From: RGIG9608 sp045602425
GTDB taxonomy: Bacteria > Bacteroidota > Bacteroidia > Bacteroidales > Paludibacteraceae
Direction: 5' to 3'
Assembly (NCBI GenBank): GCA_045602425.1
Contig: JAZSBO010000014.1
Span: 124,001 to 188,000 of the forward strand
DNA: 64,000 nt
Under the pieces are notes generated by a model, which saw only the letters and a list, made by a program, of their open reading frames with translations, was not told the origin of the DNA and ran no database searches. Positions 1 through 9,174 of the stretch are shown one piece after another. The first letter of the stretch is position 1; every line of letters starts with the position of its first letter. Made by a program: the position numbers and the translations under genes.

Positions 1-1
1 G

Positions 2-130
2 CCGTTTTGTGGGCGGCGGAGTGTCGCTGCCTGTAGGGCTACATTAGTTACTATAATAAAAGTAGTTAAAAACAATATTACTCCTGAAATAGAAAATAAG
101 GCAAGAAAAAAATTATCTGAATGGTTTTAG
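2..130 (+). CDS. 3' end of an unrecognised gene cut by the window edge
   Basis: An open frame runs from the window edge to a TAG stop at 128-130. Its last part (KARKKLSEWF) looks like ordinary charged protein, while the first dozen codons are arginine- and cysteine-rich and less convincing. A different frame over bases 3-45 also reads plausibly, so a frame change near base 45 is possible. I do not recognise the protein. The next gene starts 11 bases downstream on the same strand. Confidence 0.3.
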   Translation, partial: PFCGRRSVAACRATLVTIIKVVKNNITPEIENKARKKLSEWF

Positions 131-141
131 TTTAATAAATT

Positions 142-315
142 ATGGTTAGAGGATATGTAAAATTCAAGTGTCCGGAATGTGGCGAAACTTTCAAAGGACC
201 GGATTTTGAATGGCATGGTACAGTATGGACCGCACCACTCACCTGCCCCAAGTGTGGCTGTAAAGCATGCCTGCCAAAACGTAATTGGTTTCAGAGATTA
301 CTACAAATATTTTAG
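142..315 (+). CDS. small double-CxxC zinc-ribbon protein (57 aa)
   Basis: A short ORF of 57 residues starts at ATG 142 and stops at 313-315. It carries two zinc-knuckle pairs, CPEC near residue 10 and CPKCGCKAC near residue 37, separated by a WHG...W stretch. This arrangement is typical of small zinc-ribbon proteins. The function is unknown. It ends 8 bases before the start of the uracil-DNA-glycosylase-like gene on the same strand, so the two are probably cotranscribed. The call rests on the cysteine spacing and tight packing. No family name can be assigned from sequence alone. Confidence 0.6.
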   Translation: MVRGYVKFKCPECGETFKGPDFEWHGTVWTAPLTCPKCGCKACLPKRNWFQRLLQIF

Positions 316-323
316 AAAACGAT

Positions 324-914
324 ATGTATGCATTAACATTTCAGCCTTGGGTAGGCAAAAGCTATCACAATGGAGGCATTTTCGGCAAAAAGATAATGGC
401 TCTTGGCGATAGTCATTACGGTACGGAACAAAATGCAAATATCACTCGCGAAGTATTGGGTTGGTATCTCGACAAATCGGTAGAGCGTGAGGGGTGGATG
501 AATACCTATCTAAAATTTGAACGCTCGCTTGTAGGTCGCGAAACTACTGCTGAAGAATCTAACGATATTTGGCAATCTATACTATTTTATAACTATTTAC
601 AAGTACTACTAACTCAACCTCGTGAAGCAGGTACTGACAAACAATACAAAGATTCTTCGGCTGCATTCTTTCAAGTAATGGAACAATACCAACCCGATGT
701 TTTGATAGTTTGGAGCAAACGCCTATGGCAAAAACTCCCTTGGGAAGGTTGGTCGGAAGGCGTCAGCAAAAATATCGACGGCTACGATATCGACAATGGT
801 TGTTATACTTTAAGTAATGGTCATAAAGTAAAAGTTTTTTGCATATATCACCCGTCAGTAGGCTACGATTGGTCTTTTTGGCACAAAGTGATAAAAACAA
901 TGACCGATTTCTAA
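324..914 (+). CDS. uracil-DNA glycosylase superfamily-like protein
   Basis: A 196-residue protein. The start is set at ATG 324, because the frame further upstream would overlap the zinc-ribbon gene and begin at TTG. Near residues 24-33 it has MALGDSHYG, which resembles the motif 1 region of the uracil-DNA glycosylase fold, and near residue 180 it has YHPSVGYDW, resembling the HPS motif 2. A hydrophobic strand (PDVLIVWSKRLW) lies between them. These features match Bacteroidetes proteins of the UDG superfamily whose substrate is unknown. Base-excision activity is inferred by analogy only. It could be a non-catalytic relative. Confidence 0.6.
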   Translation: MYALTFQPWVGKSYHNGGIFGKKIMALGDSHYGTEQNANITREVLGWYLDKSVEREGWMNTYLKFERSLVGRETTAEESNDIWQSILFYNYLQVLLTQPREAGTDKQYKDSSAAFFQVMEQYQPDVLIVWSKRLWQKLPWEGWSEGVSKNIDGYDIDNGCYTLSNGHKVKVFCIYHPSVGYDWSFWHKVIKTMTDF

Positions 915-918
915 TTTT

Positions 919-949
919 AAATGCTTGAAAATTTTCAGGCATTTTTTTT
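919..949 (+). terminator. intrinsic terminator after the UDG-like gene
   Basis: Bases 919-931 pair with 932-944 over 13 bp (one G-U), with almost no loop, followed by a run of T. The stem contains the TTG at 925-927 that could serve as the -33 element of the next promoter. Confidence 0.7.
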
Positions 950-956
950 ACTTTTG
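925..956 (+). promoter_or_regulatory. Bacteroidetes-type promoter for the M13 peptidase
   Basis: TACTTTTG at 949-956 matches the -7 consensus TAnnTTTG. A TTG at 925-927 lies 21 bases upstream as a candidate -33 element. Transcription would begin near 961, giving a leader of about 20 bases before ATG 982. Confidence 0.55.
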
Positions 957-981
957 CATTAAATTTTAAATTAAAAATAAT

Positions 982-2994
982 ATGAAAAACATTGTATCAT
1001 TATTTGCATTAGTATTACTTATGACAGCTTGTAGCAACAAAAAAAATGTACAAAAATCGGGTATCGATTTGTCGAATTTGGACACGACGGCTGTGGCTCA
1101 AGACGATTTTTATCAGTATGCTTGTGGCGGCTGGATGAAAAACCACCCGCTCACGGGCGAATATTCTCGCTTTGGCAGTTTCGACAAACTTGCCGAAGAC
1201 AACCGTGAGCAACTCAATTCGTTAATTTCTGACATTGCTAAAAAGAAAGACAACAAAGCAGGAAGCGTTGAACAAAAAATAGGCGATCTTTACAACCTTG
1301 CCATGGATAGCACTCGCTTAAACGCCGAAGGCTACTCCCCTATCCAAAAGGAAATTGACCTTTTCAGAAACGCAACAAAAGAAGATTTAGCAACATTACT
1401 CGGCAAAACTCGCTATGGGATGTTCGTTCTATATGTCGATGCCGACCCTATGAACAGTTCGATAAATCTTTTACAAACATACCAAGCAGGTTACGCTCTT
1501 GGCGAGCGAGAGTATTACCTCGACACCGACGAACACACCACAGAAATACGTGCAAAATACCTAAAACACATTGAACGCATGTTCGGTCTTTGTGGTTTTG
1601 ATGCTACTACGGCACAAAAAAGTGCAAACACCATTCTACGAATGGAAACACGTTTGGCAAATGCTGCTTACGACAACATTAAATTACGCGATCCACAAGC
1701 AAACTACAACAAAATGTCGATAGACGAACTTAAAACACTAGTCCCTCAATTTGATTGGAATGCTTATTTCGCTGCACGAAACATCACTACAAATCAAATT
1801 TCAATATCGCAAAAAGAACATTTGCAAGAAATAGGGAAAATGTTTGCAGAAGAATCAATCGACGACTTACGTACTTACTTTATTTGGCAAGTCATCAATA
1901 GTTCTGCAAATTTTTTGAGCGACGAAATCAGCTCTGCCAACTTCGATTTCTACGGGAAAGTTCTTTCGGGCAAACAAAAACAATCGCCACGTTGGAAGCG
2001 TGCAGTTTCTATCGTAAATGGGACTTTAGGCGAAGCCGTTGGACAAATGTACGTTGCTAAATACTTCCCTCCCGAAGCAAAAGAACGCATGATTCAATTG
2101 GTAAAAAATCTACAAATATCACTTGGCGAACGCATCAAAAATCTTACTTGGATGGGCGACAGCACAAAAACAAAAGCATTAGAAAAATTAAATACATTCT
2201 ACGTAAAAATCGGCTATCCAGACAAATGGCGTGATTATAGCGGTTTGAAAATAGATTCTAATTTGTCGTACTACGAAAACTTATCAAATGCAAGCGAATT
2301 CGAAGATGCTTACTCTATGAGTTTCATCGACAAACCTGTAGACAAAGACAAATGGTATATGACGCCACAAACCGTAAACGCTTATTACAATCCAAGTACA
2401 AACGAGATTTGCTTCCCTGCAGGTATTCTTCAATATCCGTTTTTCGATATGAATGCCGACGATGCATTCAACTATGGAGCAATTGGTGTAGTTATCGGTC
2501 ATGAAATGACACACGGGTTTGATGACCAAGGCTGTCAATTCGACAAAGATGGTAATCTAAACAATTGGTGGACAGCCGACGACAAAAAAGAGTTCGACAA
2601 ACGTGCTCAAGTTCTAGTTGATTATTTTAATGCAATAGAAGTTGCTCCCGGAGTTTTTGCAAACGGACAATTCACTTTAGGTGAAAACATTGCTGACCAT
2701 GGAGGTTTGCAAGTGTCATTTCAAGCTATGAAAAATGCAACAAAAGAAGCACCACTCAACACTATCGATGGTTTGTCTCCTGAACAACGTTTCTTCCTTG
2801 CCTATGCTAACGTATGGGCAGGCAACATTCGCGAAGAAGAAATTCTTGTTCGCACCAAGGGCGACCCTCATTCTCTCGGTCGTTGGCGTGTAAACGGAGC
2901 TTTGCCTCATATTGCAGCTTGGTACGAAGCATTTAACGTTACCGAAGAGTCGCCTATGTACATCGCACCCGAAAAACGTGTTAGCATTTGGTAA
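982..2994 (+). CDS. pepO: M13 family zinc metallopeptidase, lipoprotein (PepO-like)
   Basis: A 670-residue neprilysin-like endopeptidase. Residues 1-17 form a lipoprotein signal with lipobox LMTAC, so the enzyme is probably anchored to a membrane outside the cytoplasm. The zinc site HEMTH is at residues 507-511, and the third ligand Glu is in GENIAD at about residue 568. NAYYNPS upstream of the zinc site is the usual M13 substrate-binding motif. Length matches the family. Members cut short peptides, and in oral Bacteroidales PepO takes part in peptide nutrition and host interaction. The gene is monocistronic, between its own promoter and a strong terminator. Confidence 0.95.
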   Translation: MKNIVSLFALVLLMTACSNKKNVQKSGIDLSNLDTTAVAQDDFYQYACGGWMKNHPLTGEYSRFGSFDKLAEDNREQLNSLISDIAKKKDNKAGSVEQKIGDLYNLAMDSTRLNAEGYSPIQKEIDLFRNATKEDLATLLGKTRYGMFVLYVDADPMNSSINLLQTYQAGYALGEREYYLDTDEHTTEIRAKYLKHIERMFGLCGFDATTAQKSANTILRMETRLANAAYDNIKLRDPQANYNKMSIDELKTLVPQFDWNAYFAARNITTNQISISQKEHLQEIGKMFAEESIDDLRTYFIWQVINSSANFLSDEISSANFDFYGKVLSGKQKQSPRWKRAVSIVNGTLGEAVGQMYVAKYFPPEAKERMIQLVKNLQISLGERIKNLTWMGDSTKTKALEKLNTFYVKIGYPDKWRDYSGLKIDSNLSYYENLSNASEFEDAYSMSFIDKPVDKDKWYMTPQTVNAYYNPSTNEICFPAGILQYPFFDMNADDAFNYGAIGVVIGHEMTHGFDDQGCQFDKDGNLNNWWTADDKKEFDKRAQVLVDYFNAIEVAPGVFANGQFTLGENIADHGGLQVSFQAMKNATKEAPLNTIDGLSPEQRFFLAYANVWAGNIREEEILVRTKGDPHSLGRWRVNGALPHIAAWYEAFNVTEESPMYIAPEKRVSIW

Positions 2995-3010
2995 TAACTT
3001 CCTAACAGGC

Positions 3011-3051
3011 AATAAAAAATCCTCTTACCGACAGTAAGAGGATTTTTTATT
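3011..3051. terminator. bidirectional terminator between pepO and the secreted nuclease
   Basis: An 18-bp inverted repeat (3011-3028 with 3034-3051, core CCTCTTAC/GTAAGAGG, 5-base loop) is flanked by A and T runs. It can serve both convergent genes. Confidence 0.9.
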
Positions 3052-3065
3052 CACTAATAGCAAAA

Positions 3066-5247
3066 CTATTTTACAACGACTTTGTAAACTTCTACTCCAA
3101 CTTTAACGAGGTACACTCCACTCTGTTTTACCTCTAAGCAAGTTTCGCCTTCAATCATTTTTGAAACAACAGCTCGTCCTAACATTGTATAAATAGTAAC
3201 CTCGGTAGGCAAAACAGGTTTTATTACAATCTTTTTATCAACTGAAAAAACAATATTTTGTAGTGTTGATATGACATATTCTATATCGGAAGATTCTTCT
3301 TCGCACGACGATGTAAAAACAAAATTTTTGACCTCCCATGCTGGAGCATCATTCGTTGATGTCACATTATAATGAAATGCCAATGAAACATTCTCTTTCC
3401 CTAAATATTTCGCAGGAACTTTCACCGATACATTTCTAAAATTCCAGTTCCCACTTCCAAATGGTATTTCAATATCTTCCCAAGTTGCCGACTGAACATC
3501 TGTTTTAAAATCTGAAGAGATTTTCAACTTGCAATGTGTTTTCCACAAACTACTACTACCATAAGCATTAGCATGCGAAAAAGCAATATTTGCCGAAAGT
3601 TTATTACTCAAATCAAACGAAGGGGAAACCAACCAATCGTCATTTGCCCCCGTAGAATATCCATTTATATATGCATATGAATTATCTTTTATATACCAAT
3701 CATTGCCTCCTTCCATATCGTACTCTTGAAACTCACCAAATGTTTGATTGAATGCTTCTGAATATGAGAAATTACACTCTTCTTCTTCTTCAGGTTCGGC
3801 ATTCAATTTTAAACCAACAATGTAAGGATCGTGGTCAGAATAACGATAATCACTATTATAAGCCGATGATGCACCGCAACTTGTACAAATATGATAAACC
3901 GCAGCTCCTGTTATCTGTTTTGCCATAGAGCGAGATGCGAGAGCGTGATCTATGAGATTTTCTACCCCACCATAACAATACGAATAACTCGATGCATCGT
4001 AACGTAGCAACTGCTCTTCATAACCTGCATTTATAATATTCTGAAGTGGTTCCTCTGTCACATAACAATTCAAATCGCCAAGAATCAAAACGTCTGTATC
4101 TTTTTTAAGAGCTACAGCAAGCGAAGCTATAAGGTCAGAAGCATTCTGCAAACGTTTTGCTTCGCCTGCATCATCTGTATTATCTTTTGCCTTAAAATGA
4201 TTCATACTCAACGTAAACCGACCGCCTGTAGTTAAATCTTCAAACATTTGTAAACGCATTGTATTTTCATAATATGCTTGCGAAGATGCAGCCTTACTTT
4301 GTCCAATAGGCTGTACCTTATCTTTACGATAGATAAATCCTGATTTCACATAAGAATAATTATTGTCAAAAATTCCATCAACAATATAAGCATAAGGAGC
4401 ATCTTCAGTACGTCCGTTCAACGAATCGGTCAACACCTTTAATGTTGTATCGTTGGCTTCCAATTCGCACAATGCAAAAATATCTGCATTAGTAAATTGG
4501 AATACATCTATGACTTTTGATGTTTTTTTCAACAAAACACTCGTATGTTCCACAATCGACACGATCCGTTTCCGTATAATGCACAAAATAATTGCGCAAA
4601 TTTTGACCAAAAACAACCAAATCGGGTTCACCAATATTAGGCAATGCTACAGGTAACACAAGATCTGTGCTTTCTTGCTTGCAAACAGCATTCAAAGAAA
4701 AGTTTTTAATTTCCCAACCGGGCACACTCCCTTCTGTCACATTATAATGAAACGCTATTGTTACATTACTCTCTCCCAAAAACGATTCTGGTATTGTAAT
4801 CGTATTTTTAATCCATCCCCATTTAGCCGAACTAAAAGAGATTTCAAGTTCTGTCCATGTTGCCGTTTTTACATCATCGACATAATCAGCCGAAATCTTC
4901 AATTTACAAGTTGTAGCATACAAATCGACTGTTCCAAAAGCATTTGCATTATCAAAAGTAATAACAGCCGACGCCTTATTAGTTAAATCAAACGAAGAAG
5001 AAACCAACCAATCTTCGTTCGTACCTGTAGTATAACCATTTATATAAGCACAAGAATAGTTTTTTGAAATTTCCCAAACATTTCCGCCGGTAATATTAAA
5101 AGTATTAAATTCACCAAACCGAGATACGGTATCAAAAGGTTCTACATACGTTATATTAGAACATTCGGAAACTATATTCCGTATTTGTTTATTTGCAAAT
5201 ACTACAAATGAACATGACAAAAACAATAGCGTAAAAATTCTTCTCAT
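3066..5247 (-). pseudogene. secreted T9SS nuclease (endonuclease/exonuclease/phosphatase family) broken by a frameshift
   Basis: One gene in two frames. The first half starts at 5247 (MRRIFTLLFLS signal peptide), carries a choice-of-anchor J/MAM-like beta domain, then enters an exonuclease domain and runs out of frame, stopping at 4489. The second half (in frame from about 4530 to 3066) continues the exonuclease domain (NADIFALCELE, LGDLNCY, SDHDPYIVGL), has a second very similar anchor domain, and ends in a type IX sorting domain (GVYLVKVG). The reading frames join across a run of seven A on the coding strand (T at 4523-4529). Six A would give a continuous protein. The family degrades extracellular nucleic acid or phosphoesters. 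This is a pseudogene, a sequencing error, or a slippage-dependent gene. Confidence 0.85.
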
Positions 5248-5352
5248 AATATTATTTTTTAATATGTTAATTGACAAAAATAAAAAAAAAAAAAATAAAT
5301 ATTCTTTACTATTGCTTTTCTTATTAACTTCGCGATAGAAAAACAAAAGAAA

Positions 5353-6861
5353 ATGGCAGACGAATCAAAACAAACTAAAACAACAAGGACAAAAAAAAAT
5401 AGTACGAAAACAATCGATTACGGAAAGGTTCCTCCTCAAGCCATAGAATTAGAAGAAATGGTTTTGGGTGCTTTAATGGTACAAAAAGATGCTCTTTCGT
5501 TGGTAGACGAAATCTTAAAACCTGAACATTTCTACAAAGAAACCCATAAAGAGATTTACACTGCCATTGTCAACCTAAACAACAAGCAAGAGCCAATTGA
5601 TATTTTTACAGTAGTAGAACAACTTCGTAAAAACGGGAAATTAGAAGAAGTTGGAGGTCCGTACTACATCACTACGTTAACAAATAAAGTTGGGTCAGCT
5701 GCTCACATAGAATTTCACGCAAAAATTATTGTTCAGAAATATCTTGCTCGTGAACTTATACGCGTAGCAAGCACTATAGAAACAGAAGTTTTCATCGAAG
5801 AAAACGATGTTGACGATCTGATGCAAAAAGCAGAAGGTATGCTTTTTGAGCTATCGCAACAAAACATAAAAAAAGACGTTGTCCAAATAAATCCAGTCAT
5901 TGAAGAAGCTCGCGAACGCATTTCGAAAGCCGCAGAAAACAAAAGCGGTATGAGTGGCGTTACAAGCGGATTTCATGTATTGGATAAAGTTACAAGCGGT
6001 TGGCAAAAATCAGATTTGATAATCATTGCTGCTCGTCCTGCTATGGGAAAAACAGCATTTGTTTTGTCGATGGCGAAAAACATTGCTGTAGATAGAAAAG
6101 TACCTGTTGGTGTTTTCTCTCTCGAAATGTCAAATGTTCAATTGGTAAACCGATTAATTGTAAATGTTTGTAGCATTCCTGGCGAAAAAATAAAAAGCGG
6201 ACAACTCGAACAAGACGAATGGCGACAATTAGATACAAAAATAAAAGACCTTTACGATGCTCCTCTATATTTAGATGACACCGCAGCATTATCTATTACA
6301 CAATTCCAATCCAAAGCAAGACGATTGGTAAAAAATCATGGTGTGAAACTTATCATCATCGACTATTTACAACTCATGAATGCCTCTGGATTAAAATTCC
6401 AAAGTCGTGAGCAAGAAATCAGTATGATTTCACGTTCATTAAAAGGGCTTGCAAAAGAATTGGACATTCCTATCATTGCACTTTCTCAATTAAATCGTAA
6501 TGTTGAAGGAAGAACAGGAAACGATGCAAAAGTTCCCCAACTATCCGACCTTCGCGAATCTGGAGCAATCGAACAAGATGCCGATATCGTATGTTTTATT
6601 CACCGTCCTGAATATTACAAAATACTTGAAGTAGAAAATAAAGATATGCGTGGTGTAGCACAAATAATAGTGGCAAAACATCGTAATGGTGCTACTTGTA
6701 CTGTCAATCTCAAATTTAAAAATGAATATGCACGTTTTATGAACGAAGATAACGAACGCTACCAAACCGAGTCCGTTATCATTGCCTCAAATAGCAACAA
6801 AAAGGATTTTATAGACAACATTTCGTTACCACCAAATAGCAACGAAGAAGTCCCTTTTTAA
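5353..6861 (+). CDS. dnaB: replicative DNA helicase DnaB
   Basis: A 502-residue hexameric 5'-3' helicase that unwinds DNA at the replication fork. The N-terminal domain (residues about 25-130, PPQAIELEEMVLGALM) binds primase. The C-terminal RecA-like ATPase has Walker A ARPAMGKTAF near residue 230, Walker B IIIDYLQLM near 335, and the DnaB motif LSDLRESGAIEQDAD near 400. Length is normal and there is no intein. The gene is transcribed divergently from the secreted nuclease, with about 105 bases between them. Its stop is one base from the convergent pseudouridine synthase, so no terminator fits between them. Confidence 0.98.
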   Translation: MADESKQTKTTRTKKNSTKTIDYGKVPPQAIELEEMVLGALMVQKDALSLVDEILKPEHFYKETHKEIYTAIVNLNNKQEPIDIFTVVEQLRKNGKLEEVGGPYYITTLTNKVGSAAHIEFHAKIIVQKYLARELIRVASTIETEVFIEENDVDDLMQKAEGMLFELSQQNIKKDVVQINPVIEEARERISKAAENKSGMSGVTSGFHVLDKVTSGWQKSDLIIIAARPAMGKTAFVLSMAKNIAVDRKVPVGVFSLEMSNVQLVNRLIVNVCSIPGEKIKSGQLEQDEWRQLDTKIKDLYDAPLYLDDTAALSITQFQSKARRLVKNHGVKLIIIDYLQLMNASGLKFQSREQEISMISRSLKGLAKELDIPIIALSQLNRNVEGRTGNDAKVPQLSDLRESGAIEQDADIVCFIHRPEYYKILEVENKDMRGVAQIIVAKHRNGATCTVNLKFKNEYARFMNEDNERYQTESVIIASNSNKKDFIDNISLPPNSNEEVPF

Positions 6862-6862
6862 A

Positions 6863-7540
6863 TTAAAGATTTGAAAGAAAAAAATCCCAAAGTTTATCCT
6901 TTGGGCAAGGTGCTTCGATGTAAATAGGTTGTTTCGAAACAGGATGAACAAACCGAATGCTGCGGGCATGCAAACTAATTCCACCATCGGGATTACTTCG
7001 CTCGTAACCATACTTTAAATCGCCCTTTATTGGGCAACCGATATGAGCCAACTGACAACGAATCTGATGATGTCTTCCTGTTTCTAAAATGATTTCAAGC
7101 AAATAATAGCGTTCACTTTTTCCTATTACCCGATAGGTAAGCACAGCCTTTTTTGCATCTTTCCGTTCTTTTTTACAAACAAAAGATTTATTCTGCTTTT
7201 CATTTCGCCAAAGAAAATGCTCCAATCGATCGCTTTCTTTTGGAGGACAATTTTTTACAATTGCCCAATAAGTTTTTTTTATCTCTCCATGAGTACGAAA
7301 CATATCATTTAACCGCGTCAAACATTTACTTGTTCGAGCGAAAAGTACAACTCCTGTTGTTGGACGATCAAGCCTATGCGTAACACCAAGAAAAACGGCT
7401 CCGGGCTTTGCGTATTTTTCTTTGATATATGCTTTCACCATATCCGACAATGGAATATCGCCGGTTTTATCACCTTGAACAATTTCCGAACAAGTTTTAT
7501 TTACAGCTATTATATGATTGTCCTCGTACAATACTTTCAT
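6863..7540 (-). CDS. RluA-family rRNA/tRNA pseudouridine synthase
   Basis: A 225-residue enzyme converting uridine to pseudouridine in RNA. The catalytic motif HRLDRPTTGVVLFARTSK is near residues 56-73, with the essential Asp in HRLD, followed by the family motif GRHHQIRCQLAHIGCPIKGD. There is no N-terminal S4 domain, so it belongs to the short RluA-type group. The exact target base cannot be read from sequence. It overlaps the end of rlmB by 4 bases (ATGA), which suggests translational coupling and a shared role in rRNA modification. Confidence 0.9.
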   Translation of the reverse strand: MKVLYEDNHIIAVNKTCSEIVQGDKTGDIPLSDMVKAYIKEKYAKPGAVFLGVTHRLDRPTTGVVLFARTSKCLTRLNDMFRTHGEIKKTYWAIVKNCPPKESDRLEHFLWRNEKQNKSFVCKKERKDAKKAVLTYRVIGKSERYYLLEIILETGRHHQIRCQLAHIGCPIKGDLKYGYERSNPDGGISLHARSIRFVHPVSKQPIYIEAPCPKDKLWDFFLSNL

Positions 7541-8337
7541 AGTCTTTGTCTCACAACTTCATAAAGTAAAATTCCTGCCGAAACCGACACATTCAACGAT
7601 GCAATTTTTCCAAACATCGGTATGCGGAGCTGTTCATTACAATATTTTAAATGTTCTTCATTAATACCTACATCTTCTGCTCCCATAACAATAGCCAACG
7701 GAGAAGTAAAATCACAATCGGTATAATTTTTATGCGATTTTTCCGTAGCAGCCACCAAAAGTATTCCTGAATCCAACAAAAACTGAAACGTTTCCGTCAT
7801 ATTTTCAACTCGACAAACAGGTATCTGATGAAGTGCCCCTGCCGAAGTTTTTATAGCATCGGCGTTGATAGAAACACTACCACGCATTGGTAATATTATA
7901 GCATCAACACCAGCACACTCACAAGTACGAGCTATTGCCCCAAAATTTCTAACATCAGTAACACCATCTAACACAACAAAAAAAGGAGTTCTCCCCTCTT
8001 CGTAAACACGCAATACAATTTCCTCTACATTCTGATAAGTTATTTCCGAAAGAAAAGCTATCACACCCTGATGATTTTTCTCTGTTAATCGGTTTAATTT
8101 TTCTTGTGGAACACGTATTATCGGGAAATTTTTACCACGAGTTGCCTCCAAAAGTTCCCGACCAATTGCACTATTCATATCTCTACGAATCAAAATTCTA
8201 TCAAATTCTTTTCCTGCTTCAATAGCCTCTAAAACAGCTCGAATGCCAAAAATCATCATATTTTCTTTTACACGACGCTCTTTTAGATTTTCAAGATAAA
8301 CCGATTTACTAACTTTCTTGTTCCCGTTTTTTATCAT
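7537..8337 (-). CDS. rlmB: 23S rRNA 2'-O-methyltransferase, RlmB/TrmH (SpoU) family
   Basis: A SpoU-family methyltransferase of about 266 residues using S-adenosylmethionine. It shows the N-terminal substrate-binding domain (FGIRAVLEAIEAGKEFDRI), motif 1 (VLDGVTDVRNFGAIARTCE), motif 2 (IVMGAEDVGI) and motif 3 (IPMFGKIASLNVSVSAGILL), which form the trefoil-knot SAM site. The start is set at ATG 8337, because the frame above it has a poor start and no family similarity. A later ATG just before MIFGIRAV is also possible. RlmB methylates G2251 in the ribosomal P loop. The gene leads into the overlapping pseudouridine synthase. Confidence 0.9.
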   Translation of the reverse strand: MIKNGNKKVSKSVYLENLKERRVKENMMIFGIRAVLEAIEAGKEFDRILIRRDMNSAIGRELLEATRGKNFPIIRVPQEKLNRLTEKNHQGVIAFLSEITYQNVEEIVLRVYEEGRTPFFVVLDGVTDVRNFGAIARTCECAGVDAIILPMRGSVSINADAIKTSAGALHQIPVCRVENMTETFQFLLDSGILLVAATEKSHKNYTDCDFTSPLAIVMGAEDVGINEEHLKYCNEQLRIPMFGKIASLNVSVSAGILLYEVVRQRL

Positions 8338-8402
8338 AGCTTTAAAATTTAAAAAGAGTGAAAGCAAAACCTTCCACTCTTCCTACAATTATGAAAAACG
8401 TT

Positions 8403-9173
8403 TTATTTAGATTCCTGCAAACCTGCCAATTCTGCATCGACAAGAATACGACCACAATATTCACAAACAATAATCTTCTTACGCAAACGAATATCTAACT
8501 GACGTTGAGGTGGAATCTTATTAAAACAACCGCCACAAGCATCTCGCTGTACAGGCACAACAGCCAAACCATTACGTACATTCTTACGAATACGTTTAAA
8601 TGCTGTCAACAAACGAGGTTCTATAAATGCTTCTGCTTTTTTGCCTTCTTCCATCAGATGCTCTTCTTCTTGTTTAGTTTCAGTTATAATTTCGTTCAAC
8701 TCGCTACGTTTTTGATTTAAATCAAGTTTACGATCATCACGCAATTGTTTAGCATTTGCTACTTCAGCTTTTTTATTCTCAATAGACAGCGTATATTCTT
8801 TTATTTTTTTATCGCTTGCTGCAATTTCTAATTTCTGAAACTCAATCTCTTTCGACAAAGAATCATACTCTCTATTATTGCGAACATTATTCTGAAGTTC
8901 GGTATTTTTAGCAATTTTGGCATGTGCCTCTTCTATTACATTCTTTTGAGTAACAATTTGTTTCTCTAAATTTTTTATTTCTTCAGTATAGTTCTGAATA
9001 CGAGTTTCATATCCTTCTATTTCATCTTTCAAGTCTTGTACTTCCAAAGGCAACTCTCCACGCAAAGTTTTTATTTTATCAATTTCAGTAGTAACCTTTT
9101 GTAAAGCATAAAGGGCTTTTAGACGTTCTTCAACAGAGATTTCTTTTTCAATATTTTTTTCTTCTGTAGCCAT
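8403..9173 (-). CDS. coiled-coil protein with C4 zinc ribbon (DUF164/CT398-like)
   Basis: A 256-residue protein. Residues about 15-190 are a long charged coiled coil. The C-terminus has a four-cysteine zinc ribbon, CGGCFNKIPPQ then CEYCGRIL, characteristic of the CT398/HP0958-like family. HP0958 links to flagellar and RNA functions in Helicobacter, but the Bacteroidetes members have no firm role. It starts one base from the end of the Nif3-like gene, a conserved Bacteroidetes pairing as far as I recall. A nucleic-acid tethering role is inference. Confidence 0.85.
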   Translation of the reverse strand: MATEEKNIEKEISVEERLKALYALQKVTTEIDKIKTLRGELPLEVQDLKDEIEGYETRIQNYTEEIKNLEKQIVTQKNVIEEAHAKIAKNTELQNNVRNNREYDSLSKEIEFQKLEIAASDKKIKEYTLSIENKKAEVANAKQLRDDRKLDLNQKRSELNEIITETKQEEEHLMEEGKKAEAFIEPRLLTAFKRIRKNVRNGLAVVPVQRDACGGCFNKIPPQRQLDIRLRKKIIVCEYCGRILVDAELAGLQESK

Positions 9174-9174
9174 A

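Noticed and set aside
179..412. 77-codon plus-strand frame overlapping the zinc-ribbon and UDG-like genes
   Set aside because: It starts at a non-ATG codon, conflicts with two better-supported frames and has no recognisable feature.
4520..4532. A_AAA_AAC slippery heptamer in the nuclease gene, suggesting programmed -1 frameshifting
   Set aside because: The heptamer is present in the zero frame, but a -1 shift leads to a stop after a few codons. The frame actually needed is +1, so classical -1 frameshifting does not restore the protein.
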